Below, piece after piece: positions 1 to 7,090 of a stretch of DNA of 7,308 nucleotides. The notes below the pieces were generated by a model. That model was not told the DNA's origin, ran no database searches, and was given only the letters and a program-made list of their open reading frames with translations. Source of the stretch: Eubacterium sp. (GTDB lineage: Bacteria > Bacillota > Clostridia > Lachnospirales > Lachnospiraceae); NCBI GenBank assembly GCA_003520145.1, contig DOVJ01000084.1:1-7308 (forward strand). The letters run 5' to 3'. Position 1 is the first letter of the stretch. The number at the start of each line of letters is the position of its first letter. Both the position numbers and the translations under genes were made by a program.

Positions 1-53
1 ATCTCATCTCCGTCCATCTCCACCAAAGGTGTTGTCATCTGAATCTTACTCAT
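1..53 (-). CDS. icd: NADP-dependent isocitrate dehydrogenase, N-terminus (partial)
   Basis: Only the first 17 codons are inside the window; the gene continues beyond the left edge. They translate to MSKIQMTTPLVEMDGDE. This is the characteristic N-terminus of the eukaryote-like (homodimeric, subfamily II) NADP isocitrate dehydrogenases, in which a short leader is followed by a 'P-L-V-E-M-D-G-D-E-M-T-R' strand. The family converts isocitrate to 2-oxoglutarate and CO2 with reduction of NADP in the cytoplasm, supplying 2-oxoglutarate for glutamate synthesis in anaerobes with an incomplete TCA cycle. The start is supported by a GGAGG site 5 nt upstream and by its own promoter. It lies 85 bp downstream of addA on the same strand. 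Assignment from 17 residues is strong because the motif is distinctive, but no catalytic residues can be seen. Confidence 0.85.
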   Translation of the reverse strand, partial: MSKIQMTTPLVEMDGDE

Positions 54-56
54 ATA

Positions 57-63
57 TTCCTCC
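57..63 (-). promoter_or_regulatory. Ribosome binding site of icd
   Basis: On the minus strand GGAGGAA (63 to 57) lies just before the ATG at 53-51, with 5 nt between GGAGG and the start codon. It fixes the icd start. Confidence 0.8.
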
Positions 64-76
64 AAAGTTCTGATAC

Positions 77-100
77 GTATTTTAAATACCTATAGTATTT
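77..100 (-). promoter_or_regulatory. Operator-like AAATAC/GTATTT repeats over the icd start region
   Basis: On the minus strand AAATAC (100-95) is followed by a 5-nt spacer, its exact inverted copy GTATTT (89-84), one base, and AAATAC again (82-77). The first arm overlaps the -10 box and the inverted pair spans the predicted transcription start, which is a typical position for a repressor site. The sequence is AT-rich, so the symmetry could be partly chance. No regulator can be named from it. Confidence 0.3.
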
Positions 101-125
101 TATCACAATACACCATGCAAGTCAA
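97..125 (-). promoter_or_regulatory. Sigma-A promoter of icd
   Basis: On the minus strand a -35 TTGACT (125-120) and a -10 TAAAAT (102-97) are separated by exactly 17 nt. TG at 105-104 plus one base before the -10 gives an extended -10 element (TGATAAAAT). Transcription should start near position 90, leaving a 5' leader of about 37 nt before the icd ATG. The -35 begins 13 bp past the addA stop codon, so icd can be transcribed independently of the recombination operon. Confidence 0.75.
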
Positions 126-138
126 ACTATTAAATCAG

Positions 139-3100
139 TCAGAGAGGCAAAAAAGCCTTATTTCTTACAGAATATATATATGTTTCCTTAACAGACATAT
201 GCTCAAGTCTTGTAAGTGCTTCTTTGTACTGCATCAACTGGCTGCTGTACATAAGCTTAAGTTTTTCATTAGTGGCATGATCCGTCTTATAATCAAGAAG
301 CACTATACCGTCATCTTCCTTGAAGAAGATATCTATAACACCCTGTACCATGACATATTCGTCACTTGCTCCTTCACCATAGACTTGTGACGGCTCAATA
401 CCTATCAAAAACTGTTTTTCTCTGTATAGTCTATCTGTCTTATAGGCTTCTACAACTCTCTTTCCGATATCTGACGCATAGAAATCATATATGAGCACAG
501 GATCAACAACCTTATATTCATCACCTAAAGCCTCTAATTGCGCTTTGATCTCATCAATTGAAGATGTCTTAGATGGGTCTATATAGAACATAGCCTCATG
601 ATACAGACTACCAAATGCAGCGCCTGACGCCACGTCCTTCTTATCATGTACTTTCGGAACATAGCCCTCCACATCAAGCATCTCATCGATACTAAGCTTC
701 TTAATGTCGGATACCGTAAGCTTACGCTTCTTAAAAACATCTGCCTCATAAGGATATCTGAATACCCTGGCATCAGATGCCACATATTCATCAACTAAGC
801 TATTAGCCGTAATACCATCAAGTTGAGACATATCATACAGATGAGTATCTAAAAATCCTGATCTTACGAATATATCCTGATATGATTTAAAGCTGCTGTA
901 AGGCTTCTCGATCTTTTTGATTTTGCTTTGATCACCTATTATGATCAGCTTATCCATCGCTCTTGTGAGAGCCACATATAGAAGCCTTAATTCCTCACCG
1001 ACAAGATTATGGATTTTTAGTAGCTTAAGGACTTTCTTAAGGAAGCTATTCTTATAACCCTTTTCATATATGAGTCTTGACGTTATGCCGTATTTGCTGT
1101 CAAGTAAGAACACTCCACTATCTATATCCTTTCTGTTGAATTCTTTCTGCGTATTGGCAAGTATGACAATAGGGAATTCCAAGCCTTTACTCGCATGTAT
1201 GGTCATAAGACGAACTGCATCGTTATCGGCAACCTTAGACATCTCATAACTCACATTATACCTTCTGCACTTTTCTATATACTTAAGAAAACTGAACACT
1301 CCGGAATATGAAGTATTTTCATAGGTTTTTGCAAGATTTACTAATGCATCAAGGCTTTGTTTACGTTCATTTTCATCTGTATAATGGTCCATATAGTCAT
1401 AATAGCCAGTATCATATATTATTCGCCACACAAGTTCGTTGATAGGCATACATTTTTTGTAAGCTATATACTGCTCTATAAGAGCATCCAGACATGTTAG
1501 CTTTTCTTTCAGCTCATCATCAGTACCAAGAGCTATATAATTCATCATATTCTCGTACATAGACTGCTTATTAGACATAGTTTTGATCACAGCAGCCTCG
1601 TTAGATGTAAGCCCTCCAAAGTAAGACGTCATAACATCATACAGTTCGATATCATTGTAAGTATTGTCGATGATGGTAAGGAAAGATATGACCTTACATA
1701 TCTCTGACCTAAAAAAATACGAACTGTTATCATCAACAACACTTGGTATTCCATAGTCGCTTAAGGCTTTGGAATAATCAACAAAGTTTTTCTTGCTTCT
1801 CATAAGGATGACTATGTCACCATAATGAGGCGCTCGCATTGACTTTGTGTTACCATCATATATTATCGCTTCCTTATCTTCTATCAGTTTTCTGATGCGC
1901 TTTGCGACAATAACGCCTTCTTCTTCAAGATCCTGTCCCTCTGTGTCATCCACATCTTCATCAGCTTCGTCCGACTGGATCATAAGGAATTCTGTCTTAG
2001 GGGGCTCCTCCACTTCTTCATACTTTTTTCCAAGCTTCAGTGCAGCCCTTTCATCATAATCTATTCCACCATACTTAGACGTCATAGTTCTCTCAAATAT
2101 AGTATTGATATCATCAAGTACATGAGCACGGCTTCTAAAGTTAGCATTAAGTTCGACACAAAGCCTTGAATCTGATATATCCTCTTTTTCAGGGTCATAA
2201 TGTGGATAAGAAAGATATTTTCCAACAAAAAGGTCAGGCTTTGCACTTCTGAAAGAATATATGCTCTGCTTCACATCACCGACCATGAATACATTGTGCT
2301 TAGTATTGCGCGCACTCTTTGAGATTGACATAAGGATTTCTTCCTGAAGATTATTGCTGTCCTGATATTCATCTATATATATCTCTTCTATCTGGTCAGC
2401 CAATTCATCTGCAAGCGAAGTATAGCTCTTGATGCCATTCTCATTATTGACAAGAAGTCCAAGAACTGCCTGCTCAACATCATGGAATTCAAGAAGATTT
2501 TTCTTTTTCTTGTACTGCGAAAAACGCTTAGAAAAATCCAAAGTAAAGTCAATTATCATGCATACAAGTTCGCGATTTTCTTCTATCTCCTCAAGAATCT
2601 TGTCATCGGATATAGATTTGTAGATCTTCTCATAATCTTTTATAGCTTCAAATATCTTAACAAGACGATTCTTTAATTCCTTCTGTGAATCAGAAAGTCT
2701 GCACCCCTGAAAGCTTACTTTATCATAATCATAGCTTACTAATTTTTCAAAGTCTCCTTCATGCACAACACCAATCCACTGTTCTAGTATTGTAAACATA
2801 CTTTCGATTCGATCATTGTAGCTCATCTTATTCGTCGGAACATCTAAACCAGCCTTAAGATTATCTAACTGTATCTTGTAATCCAACATTTCTTTTGACA
2901 GATCATTCGCAAAACATATCAGAATATTCATCAAAGCGTCTTTATAATCGCTGTAATATCCTTTTTCATACCTGCCCTTAAGTGATTCAAGCCACAATTC
3001 AGGCCATGGTTCACTCGTACTAGAATTATAGATATCCAGTATTATATCCTTGAAGTTACTGTCATCTTTTTTGTTGATAAGCTTATTCATACAAGCTAAG

Positions 3101-3570
3101 AAAGCTTCATATCTGTCACCAGAAGGATCATAGTATTCCTCAAGCATTTCATCTATGATTTCTTCTTTGGCTATGACCATCTCACCCTGGTCAGCTATGG
3201 TAAAGCCAGGTTCTAACATAGCCTCCATGCAGTGTTCCTTAAGAATATCCATACAGAAGGAGTCAATAGTCTTGATGTATGCATTGTGAATCTGAGGCAG
3301 CACAGCATTGAGATAATCATACTTTTCATCAGAATCTATCAATTTCTGAATAGCCTTGCTTATCTTTACTTTCATAGATTCCGCTGCATCTTTTGTAAAT
3401 GTAACAACAACAAGACTGTTTATGTCAACAGGATTTTTATCATCAGTCAGTATTCTGATTATCCTCTCAACCAAAACAGCGGTTTTACCAGATCCGGCAG
3501 CGGCACTTACAAGTATATCTTTATTCCTTTGGGTTATGGCTTTTAACTGATAGGTTGTCCAATCATTCAT
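139..3570 (-). CDS. addA: ATP-dependent helicase/nuclease subunit A (AddA)
   Basis: AddA is the motor and 3'-strand nuclease of the AddAB complex, which unwinds and trims double-strand DNA ends and feeds 3' single strands to RecA. All SF1A/UvrD-type helicase motifs are visible: N-terminal Q-motif-like WTTYQLKAI (4-12), Walker A AAAGSGKT (23-30), motif Ia TFTKDAA (57-63), motif II DEYQD (400-404), motif III MVGDVKQS (429-436), motif IV NFRSR (477-481), motif V MTIHASKGLEF (from 789) and motif VI RLLYVALTRA (862-871). The C-terminal PD-(D/E)XK nuclease has His991 (GSLYHE), Asp1080 (VQGVID), Asp1093-Tyr-Lys1095 (LLDYKTD) and the following SSQLMQYKEAL helix, so it should be catalytically competent. 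At 1143 aa it is slightly shorter than the B. subtilis protein (about 1230 aa) but no domain is missing. The ATG start has AAAGGAG upstream and immediately precedes the conserved N-terminal motif. It lies 23 bp after addB. Confidence 0.97.
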   Translation of the reverse strand: MNDWTTYQLKAITQRNKDILVSAAAGSGKTAVLVERIIRILTDDKNPVDINSLVVVTFTKDAAESMKVKISKAIQKLIDSDEKYDYLNAVLPQIHNAYIKTIDSFCMDILKEHCMEAMLEPGFTIADQGEMVIAKEEIIDEMLEEYYDPSGDRYEAFLACMNKLINKKDDSNFKDIILDIYNSSTSEPWPELWLESLKGRYEKGYYSDYKDALMNILICFANDLSKEMLDYKIQLDNLKAGLDVPTNKMSYNDRIESMFTILEQWIGVVHEGDFEKLVSYDYDKVSFQGCRLSDSQKELKNRLVKIFEAIKDYEKIYKSISDDKILEEIEENRELVCMIIDFTLDFSKRFSQYKKKKNLLEFHDVEQAVLGLLVNNENGIKSYTSLADELADQIEEIYIDEYQDSNNLQEEILMSISKSARNTKHNVFMVGDVKQSIYSFRSAKPDLFVGKYLSYPHYDPEKEDISDSRLCVELNANFRSRAHVLDDINTIFERTMTSKYGGIDYDERAALKLGKKYEEVEEPPKTEFLMIQSDEADEDVDDTEGQDLEEEGVIVAKRIRKLIEDKEAIIYDGNTKSMRAPHYGDIVILMRSKKNFVDYSKALSDYGIPSVVDDNSSYFFRSEICKVISFLTIIDNTYNDIELYDVMTSYFGGLTSNEAAVIKTMSNKQSMYENMMNYIALGTDDELKEKLTCLDALIEQYIAYKKCMPINELVWRIIYDTGYYDYMDHYTDENERKQSLDALVNLAKTYENTSYSGVFSFLKYIEKCRRYNVSYEMSKVADNDAVRLMTIHASKGLEFPIVILANTQKEFNRKDIDSGVFLLDSKYGITSRLIYEKGYKNSFLKKVLKLLKIHNLVGEELRLLYVALTRAMDKLIIIGDQSKIKKIEKPYSSFKSYQDIFVRSGFLDTHLYDMSQLDGITANSLVDEYVASDARVFRYPYEADVFKKRKLTVSDIKKLSIDEMLDVEGYVPKVHDKKDVASGAAFGSLYHEAMFYIDPSKTSSIDEIKAQLEALGDEYKVVDPVLIYDFYASDIGKRVVEAYKTDRLYREKQFLIGIEPSQVYGEGASDEYVMVQGVIDIFFKEDDGIVLLDYKTDHATNEKLKLMYSSQLMQYKEALTRLEHMSVKETYIYSVRNKAFLPL

Positions 3571-3578
3571 AACTTAAG

Positions 3579-3585
3579 CTCCTTT
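3579..3585 (-). promoter_or_regulatory. Ribosome binding site of addA
   Basis: On the minus strand AAAGGAG (3585-3579) stands 8 nt before the ATG at 3570. It lies wholly within the 23-bp gap after the addB stop codon, with no room for a promoter there, which supports translation of addA from the addB message. Confidence 0.75.
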
Positions 3586-3593
3586 GATTAATG

Positions 3594-6500
3594 TTAGTCT
3601 TCACTGTCAGACATGTAAGGCTCTAAAACCTCTTCTTTTGAGAGTTTCTTGAGTTTTCTTATATTCTTAACACCGCCAACATCGTTCAGGTTACATATTC
3701 CGACATAGTCACATCTGTCACAAGCCATCTCACCCTTGATCCTGTAAGGATTAGTAGCGATACTGCCGCTTAATATCTCTTCAGCCCCAAGCTCAAGCTT
3801 CGTCTGTGCAAGCTTTAAGATTGCATCGAATTCCTCACCACTAACTCTGGTCTTTCCTCTGCTTCCATATACATAACCCGTGCCCTGATCATCAAGCGAT
3901 TGAAGAACATCCTCGTCAGACACAACTATTCCAGCTGGCCTGTATTGTTCATAATACTTCTTCTTGAGTGATTCCTCATCACGAGCATCTTCCTTATCAA
4001 GTTCAAGCATCTTCTTCATGAATATATTGTAAAATACAGCGGCTGGCTTTACTTCCTTGTCAGGATGGTTGAGCTTCTCAATCTCGAGAATCTGCTTCAT
4101 ATACAGAGGAAGCTGAAGATCAAGTCCGTAAAAGATTCTGAAAAATTGAACCTTCTTATCATAGGTCTTATAATCAACGATCTTAACAAGAACTTCTTTA
4201 TCCTTTTCACATAGGTCTACTCTGTCAACAGAGCCTTTTATAACGAATTCATCCAGTGCACGTCTGAACTTTCTCTCAGCTGATTGAAGCTTATAAGAAC
4301 CTAGAGAAAGCTGAAGCTTCATAGCGTCAAAGGACAGATACAGGATTTCCTTAAGCTTATTAAGAAGGAATTGATTTCTGTTCTGAGAAATCATGATATC
4401 CTCGTATTTCTCCAAAACAGTCTTGTCAGCCGTAGCATTTATCAGTTCCTTAAGCGCGTCATCATCATAATCACTGAGACTTTTTTTCTCATCGATGAGC
4501 ATACGCGTGATATTCTCGCAAACATTGTGATAGAGAGTACCCAATATTCTGCTATCCACCTCTTGAACCTGCTTCGTTTTCAGCCTCATAGAATACTTAA
4601 GGAAGAACGTATAATTACAACTGTAGAAGCTCTCTATATTGCTGACACTCGCTTCATAGGTGTTGTTCCAGAGCTTATTTAACAACTCTGGCTTAAGATT
4701 ATCATATCTCGGAGTGTACTCATGTGCCTTAAGATAGGTTATCCATTCATTCTCACCCGCACTTTGAACACTCTTTATATCCAACTTCTTATACAGATTT
4801 CTGATATTCTCGATAATATAAGCACTATGTATGGCTTTACCATCAAGATCAGTTCTTGCATAAGTTATACATAATTCTTTCTTCGCTTTCACAAGTATCG
4901 AATAGAGATTAAATCTCTCTATGTAAGCCAGTTCCGTAGAAGAAGGAGCAAGCTTAACATCATGGGCTTTAAGTATACTCTTATCGCGATCAGAAAGGAC
5001 TGGACTTATGTTCTTAGACTTAGGAATAATCGTATTATTGGCGCCTATCAAGAAGATATATCTCGTATCATATAACCTTGTTCTTCTGATATCACCAACC
5101 ATAACAAGGTCCTTCTGAACAGGAATATGGGCTATACTTATCATCTCAAGACCGGTATCAAGTATAGCGCAAAAATCCTCAAGACTTATAACTTCAGATT
5201 CCATGATTCGACACATTTGCTCAAGAAGCTCATCTATGGCCTCACGTATACGAATAGTCTCATCCTTAAGAGTCAAGAGTTCACTCGCAGGAAATACCTC
5301 ACTGATATTGTCAAAAAAAGCATCTATTCGCTCATCTATATCGCACCTTTCCACAAATGCTTTGATAACCTCAACTATCTTCTCGCAAGTTTTCGCCTTC
5401 TTAAGTCCCTCTCTTAACGGAATGATATCATCAAGGAAATCCTTCTTAATAGCCTCTAATCTCTCAACATCAAAGTTAGTAACCTTATTCTTATTGATAT
5501 TTTCCAAGTACTTTTTGTAGCCCTTAAGATTAAAAGTGAATATATACCTGTCAAGATATGACGAATCATCCTCTTCCACGCTGCTAAGACCGGATTTCAG
5601 ATAACTCATAACGTCCTCATAGCAAAAGTTATCCGCCACAATCTTCAGTGCACTTCGAAGAAAAGAAACATAAGGATTTATAAAGCAGCTCTTTCTGACA
5701 TCTAGATATGATCTTATGCCACAATTATTGAAGGTTCTGTATATAAGATCATCGTAATCGTGATTGTCACAGATAACAGCTATATCACTAAAGTGAACCC
5801 CCTTGTCACACAGATCCATAATCCTGTTTGCAACAAATCTTATCTCATCAAGAGGTGTATTGGCCTCATATATGCCTATATTATCACATTCTTCCGTATA
5901 TTCAGCCTTATGTCTGAAGAGGTTCTCCATCAAAAATCCAAGTTCAGGGCTTTCGTATGACTCAGAAGAATCCGCCTCAATCATTACAGCTTCTTCCTTC
6001 AAGATATGATTCTTGTCAGCGATAGCACTAAGTGAATCCATCATATCCCTGCATATAAAGAAAAGTTCATGCGGCTTACAATTATAGGATTTATACACAC
6101 TTACCGGCATAGGAACTGTTACAGTGACACCTCTAGAACAAACCAAAAGCTTCTCTATAACCATCAACTGAATAGGTGTAAATGTCGAAAAGTCATCGAT
6201 ATAGAATACAGAATTCTTAACGAATTCAGTATCCCCCATAATAGCATAGGCTTCTAAAAGCATATGTTCAGAGGTCGAATACTCCCCTTCTATACGCTTT
6301 AAAAACTTCTCATATATGATTTTCATATCATGGATTTTGGCCATAGTAAGCCCAGAAGGCAGCTCTTTTTCAAGCTTCTCAAGAATATCTTCATTAACAC
6401 CGAATTGCATGAATTCAGATATAACAGATTTGATTTCTTTTATAAAACCTATACGAGCAGCACGCTTGTCATAAAAAAGGAATTCTTCCTTGCTTTCCTC

Positions 6501-6797
6501 ATATATCTTACGAAGAAGCAAAAGCCTTCCCATCTCGTCCAATACTGGCATAGGCTTATAACGCCTCTCCTCAAAAATCCTATGAGCAGCCCTGTTAAAG
6601 CCTAATATGTCTATATTAAAAAAACCATGATCAGGATGTTTTTTAATAAAAAGACTTTCCATCTCAAGCTTGAACTGATCTGGCACTATAAGATTATAAT
6701 TGATATGGGGATTTTTAATAGATTCTCTGATAATTTCATCAGCTATATGATCGGTCTTTCCACTCTTAGCCTGACCTACAACAAATCTCAAACTCAT
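3594..6797 (-). CDS. addB: ATP-dependent helicase/deoxyribonuclease subunit B (AddB)
   Basis: AddB is the partner of AddA. In Firmicutes it carries the 5'-strand nuclease and the Chi-scanning, inactivated helicase fold. From the ATG the protein is 1067 aa. It opens with the P-loop GQAKSGKT (8-15), where B. subtilis-type proteins usually have GRAGSGKS/T. The C-terminal nuclease shows His757 (GTLYHN), Asp858 (SVDRVD), Asp875-Tyr-Lys877 (IVDYKT) and Gln895 (YGLDLQLPLY). The 4Fe-4S clasp is complete: Cys727 (FYSCNY) before the nuclease and Cys1026, Cys1029 and Cys1035 after it (CX2CX5C). A GTG at 6815 would add six residues (MEEVLS), but these codons overlap the Shine-Dalgarno sequence and begin at about the predicted transcription start. 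The ATG at 6797 is therefore preferred. Stop TAA at 3594-3596; addA follows after 23 bp. Confidence 0.96.
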   Translation of the reverse strand: MSLRFVVGQAKSGKTDHIADEIIRESIKNPHINYNLIVPDQFKLEMESLFIKKHPDHGFFNIDILGFNRAAHRIFEERRYKPMPVLDEMGRLLLLRKIYEESKEEFLFYDKRAARIGFIKEIKSVISEFMQFGVNEDILEKLEKELPSGLTMAKIHDMKIIYEKFLKRIEGEYSTSEHMLLEAYAIMGDTEFVKNSVFYIDDFSTFTPIQLMVIEKLLVCSRGVTVTVPMPVSVYKSYNCKPHELFFICRDMMDSLSAIADKNHILKEEAVMIEADSSESYESPELGFLMENLFRHKAEYTEECDNIGIYEANTPLDEIRFVANRIMDLCDKGVHFSDIAVICDNHDYDDLIYRTFNNCGIRSYLDVRKSCFINPYVSFLRSALKIVADNFCYEDVMSYLKSGLSSVEEDDSSYLDRYIFTFNLKGYKKYLENINKNKVTNFDVERLEAIKKDFLDDIIPLREGLKKAKTCEKIVEVIKAFVERCDIDERIDAFFDNISEVFPASELLTLKDETIRIREAIDELLEQMCRIMESEVISLEDFCAILDTGLEMISIAHIPVQKDLVMVGDIRRTRLYDTRYIFLIGANNTIIPKSKNISPVLSDRDKSILKAHDVKLAPSSTELAYIERFNLYSILVKAKKELCITYARTDLDGKAIHSAYIIENIRNLYKKLDIKSVQSAGENEWITYLKAHEYTPRYDNLKPELLNKLWNNTYEASVSNIESFYSCNYTFFLKYSMRLKTKQVQEVDSRILGTLYHNVCENITRMLIDEKKSLSDYDDDALKELINATADKTVLEKYEDIMISQNRNQFLLNKLKEILYLSFDAMKLQLSLGSYKLQSAERKFRRALDEFVIKGSVDRVDLCEKDKEVLVKIVDYKTYDKKVQFFRIFYGLDLQLPLYMKQILEIEKLNHPDKEVKPAAVFYNIFMKKMLELDKEDARDEESLKKKYYEQYRPAGIVVSDEDVLQSLDDQGTGYVYGSRGKTRVSGEEFDAILKLAQTKLELGAEEILSGSIATNPYRIKGEMACDRCDYVGICNLNDVGGVKNIRKLKKLSKEEVLEPYMSDSED

Positions 6798-6803
6798 AGA
6801 TAA

Positions 6804-6811
6804 CACCTCCT
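6804..6811 (-). promoter_or_regulatory. Ribosome binding site of addB (decides the start)
   Basis: On the minus strand AGGAGGTG (6811-6804) is a full anti-Shine-Dalgarno match, with 6 nt between it and the ATG at 6797. The alternative upstream GTG (6815-6813) would read through the site itself and has no Shine-Dalgarno sequence of its own. Confidence 0.85.
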
Positions 6812-6820
6812 CCACATATC

Positions 6821-6849
6821 ATTATACACATAATATAATTAGATGTCAA
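6821..6849 (-). promoter_or_regulatory. Consensus sigma-A promoter of the addBA operon
   Basis: On the minus strand a perfect -35 TTGACA (6849-6844) and a perfect -10 TATAAT (6826-6821) are separated by 17 nt. Initiation about 7 nt downstream falls near 6813-6817, just 2-6 nt before the AGGAGG, giving a leader of only some 16-20 nt. Expression therefore looks constitutive, with no room for an attenuator or riboswitch in the leader. No LexA-like box is evident at the promoter. Confidence 0.85.
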
Positions 6850-6871
6850 AGAAGTCGCAGTGTGTGTTTGA

Positions 6872-7042
6872 TTATTTTATCGAGTTACAAGCGCTTACAA
6901 GTGCATCCATAGGTGCGTCCTTAAGGTCTGCCCTAATCTCTGCTCTTGCTCTTTCGCTTAACCTAGGCTTATCTTCCTTGATAACCTCATAAACGTAAAA
7001 AGCAATCTCCAGGACGATTCGCGAGAGTATAGAAATCGACAT
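6872..7042 (-). CDS. Short open frame, probable remnant of a gene 3' end fused to the repeat element (unidentified)
   Basis: This is a 56-codon frame from an ATG at 7042 to TAA at 6874-6872. The first 16 residues (MSISILSRIVLEIAFY) are encoded entirely by the 73-bp repeat element. The last 40 come from unique sequence and look genuinely protein-like: a charged, probably helical stretch with VYEVIKEDKPRLSER near its start and a terminal DALVSACNSIK, using AAG, GAT, GCA and CTT codons much like addA/addB. The start is poorly supported: AGGA lies only 3 nt from the ATG, and the frame spans a terminator-like hairpin. I therefore favour a truncated 3' end of an older gene over a functional small protein. 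I do not recognise the family. It has no visible signal peptide or metal-binding motif. Its stop lies 23 bp before the addB -35 box. Confidence 0.4.
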   Translation of the reverse strand: MSISILSRIVLEIAFYVYEVIKEDKPRLSERARAEIRADLKDAPMDALVSACNSIK

Positions 7043-7067
7043 GTATCCTGGAGATTATGTTTTTCAC
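6995..7067. repeat. 73-bp inverted-repeat element, deletion derivative of the 174-bp element
   Basis: The left arm has GTAAAAAGC then AATCTCCAGGA (7004-7014); the right arm has the exact complement TCCTGGAGATT (7046-7056) and then a T-run, giving an 11-bp core stem plus an A/T-tract pairing. An inner CGATT/AATCG pair (7015-7019/7034-7038) extends the fold. The left 31 bp equal the left 32 bp of the 174-bp element except for one missing A. The 19 bp from CGCGAG at 7020 to 7038 are identical to 7218-7236. The middle of the long element is absent. The outer right arm has diverged (ATG in place of GC before the T-run), so this copy looks older or decayed. Confidence 0.85.
6997..7056 (-). terminator. 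Terminator-like hairpin formed by the short element
   Basis: Read on the minus strand, the stem AATCTCCAGGA ... TCCTGGAGATT is followed by GC and five T (7001-6997), resembling a factor-independent terminator with a large, partly structured loop of about 31 nt. It would block transcription arriving from the right about 150 bp before the addB promoter. On the plus strand the T-run (7060-7064) also follows the stem, so it may work in both directions. The large loop makes its efficiency uncertain. Confidence 0.4.
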
Positions 7068-7090
7068 ATCTGCTAGCCAATAAGAAAAAC

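Noticed and set aside
145..158. AGGC-AAAAAA-GCCT hairpin at the end of addA as a terminator
   Set aside because: The stem is only 4 bp, it lies inside the coding sequence, and the A/T run is in the loop rather than after the stem.
1847..2059. Open plus-strand frames opposite addA and addB (for example the Ser-rich frame here) as overlapping genes
   Set aside because: They are antisense shadows of conserved helicase/nuclease coding sequence, with low-complexity composition and no convincing ribosome binding sites.
139..6797. A novel defence system built from helicase plus nuclease
   Set aside because: Motif order, four-cysteine Fe-S clasp, gene order and sizes match the housekeeping recombination complex AddAB; no accessory defence gene is adjacent.
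6798..6815. GTG start giving AddB six extra residues (MEEVLS)
   Set aside because: These codons overlap the Shine-Dalgarno sequence and start at about the predicted transcript 5' end; the ATG at 6797 is correctly spaced.
6885..6904. Tandem 10-bp near-repeat TTACAAGCGC TTACAAGTGC as a possible iteron or operator
   Set aside because: There are only two units with one mismatch, and on the minus strand it encodes part of the ALVSACN tail; most simply it is coincidence in coding-like sequence.
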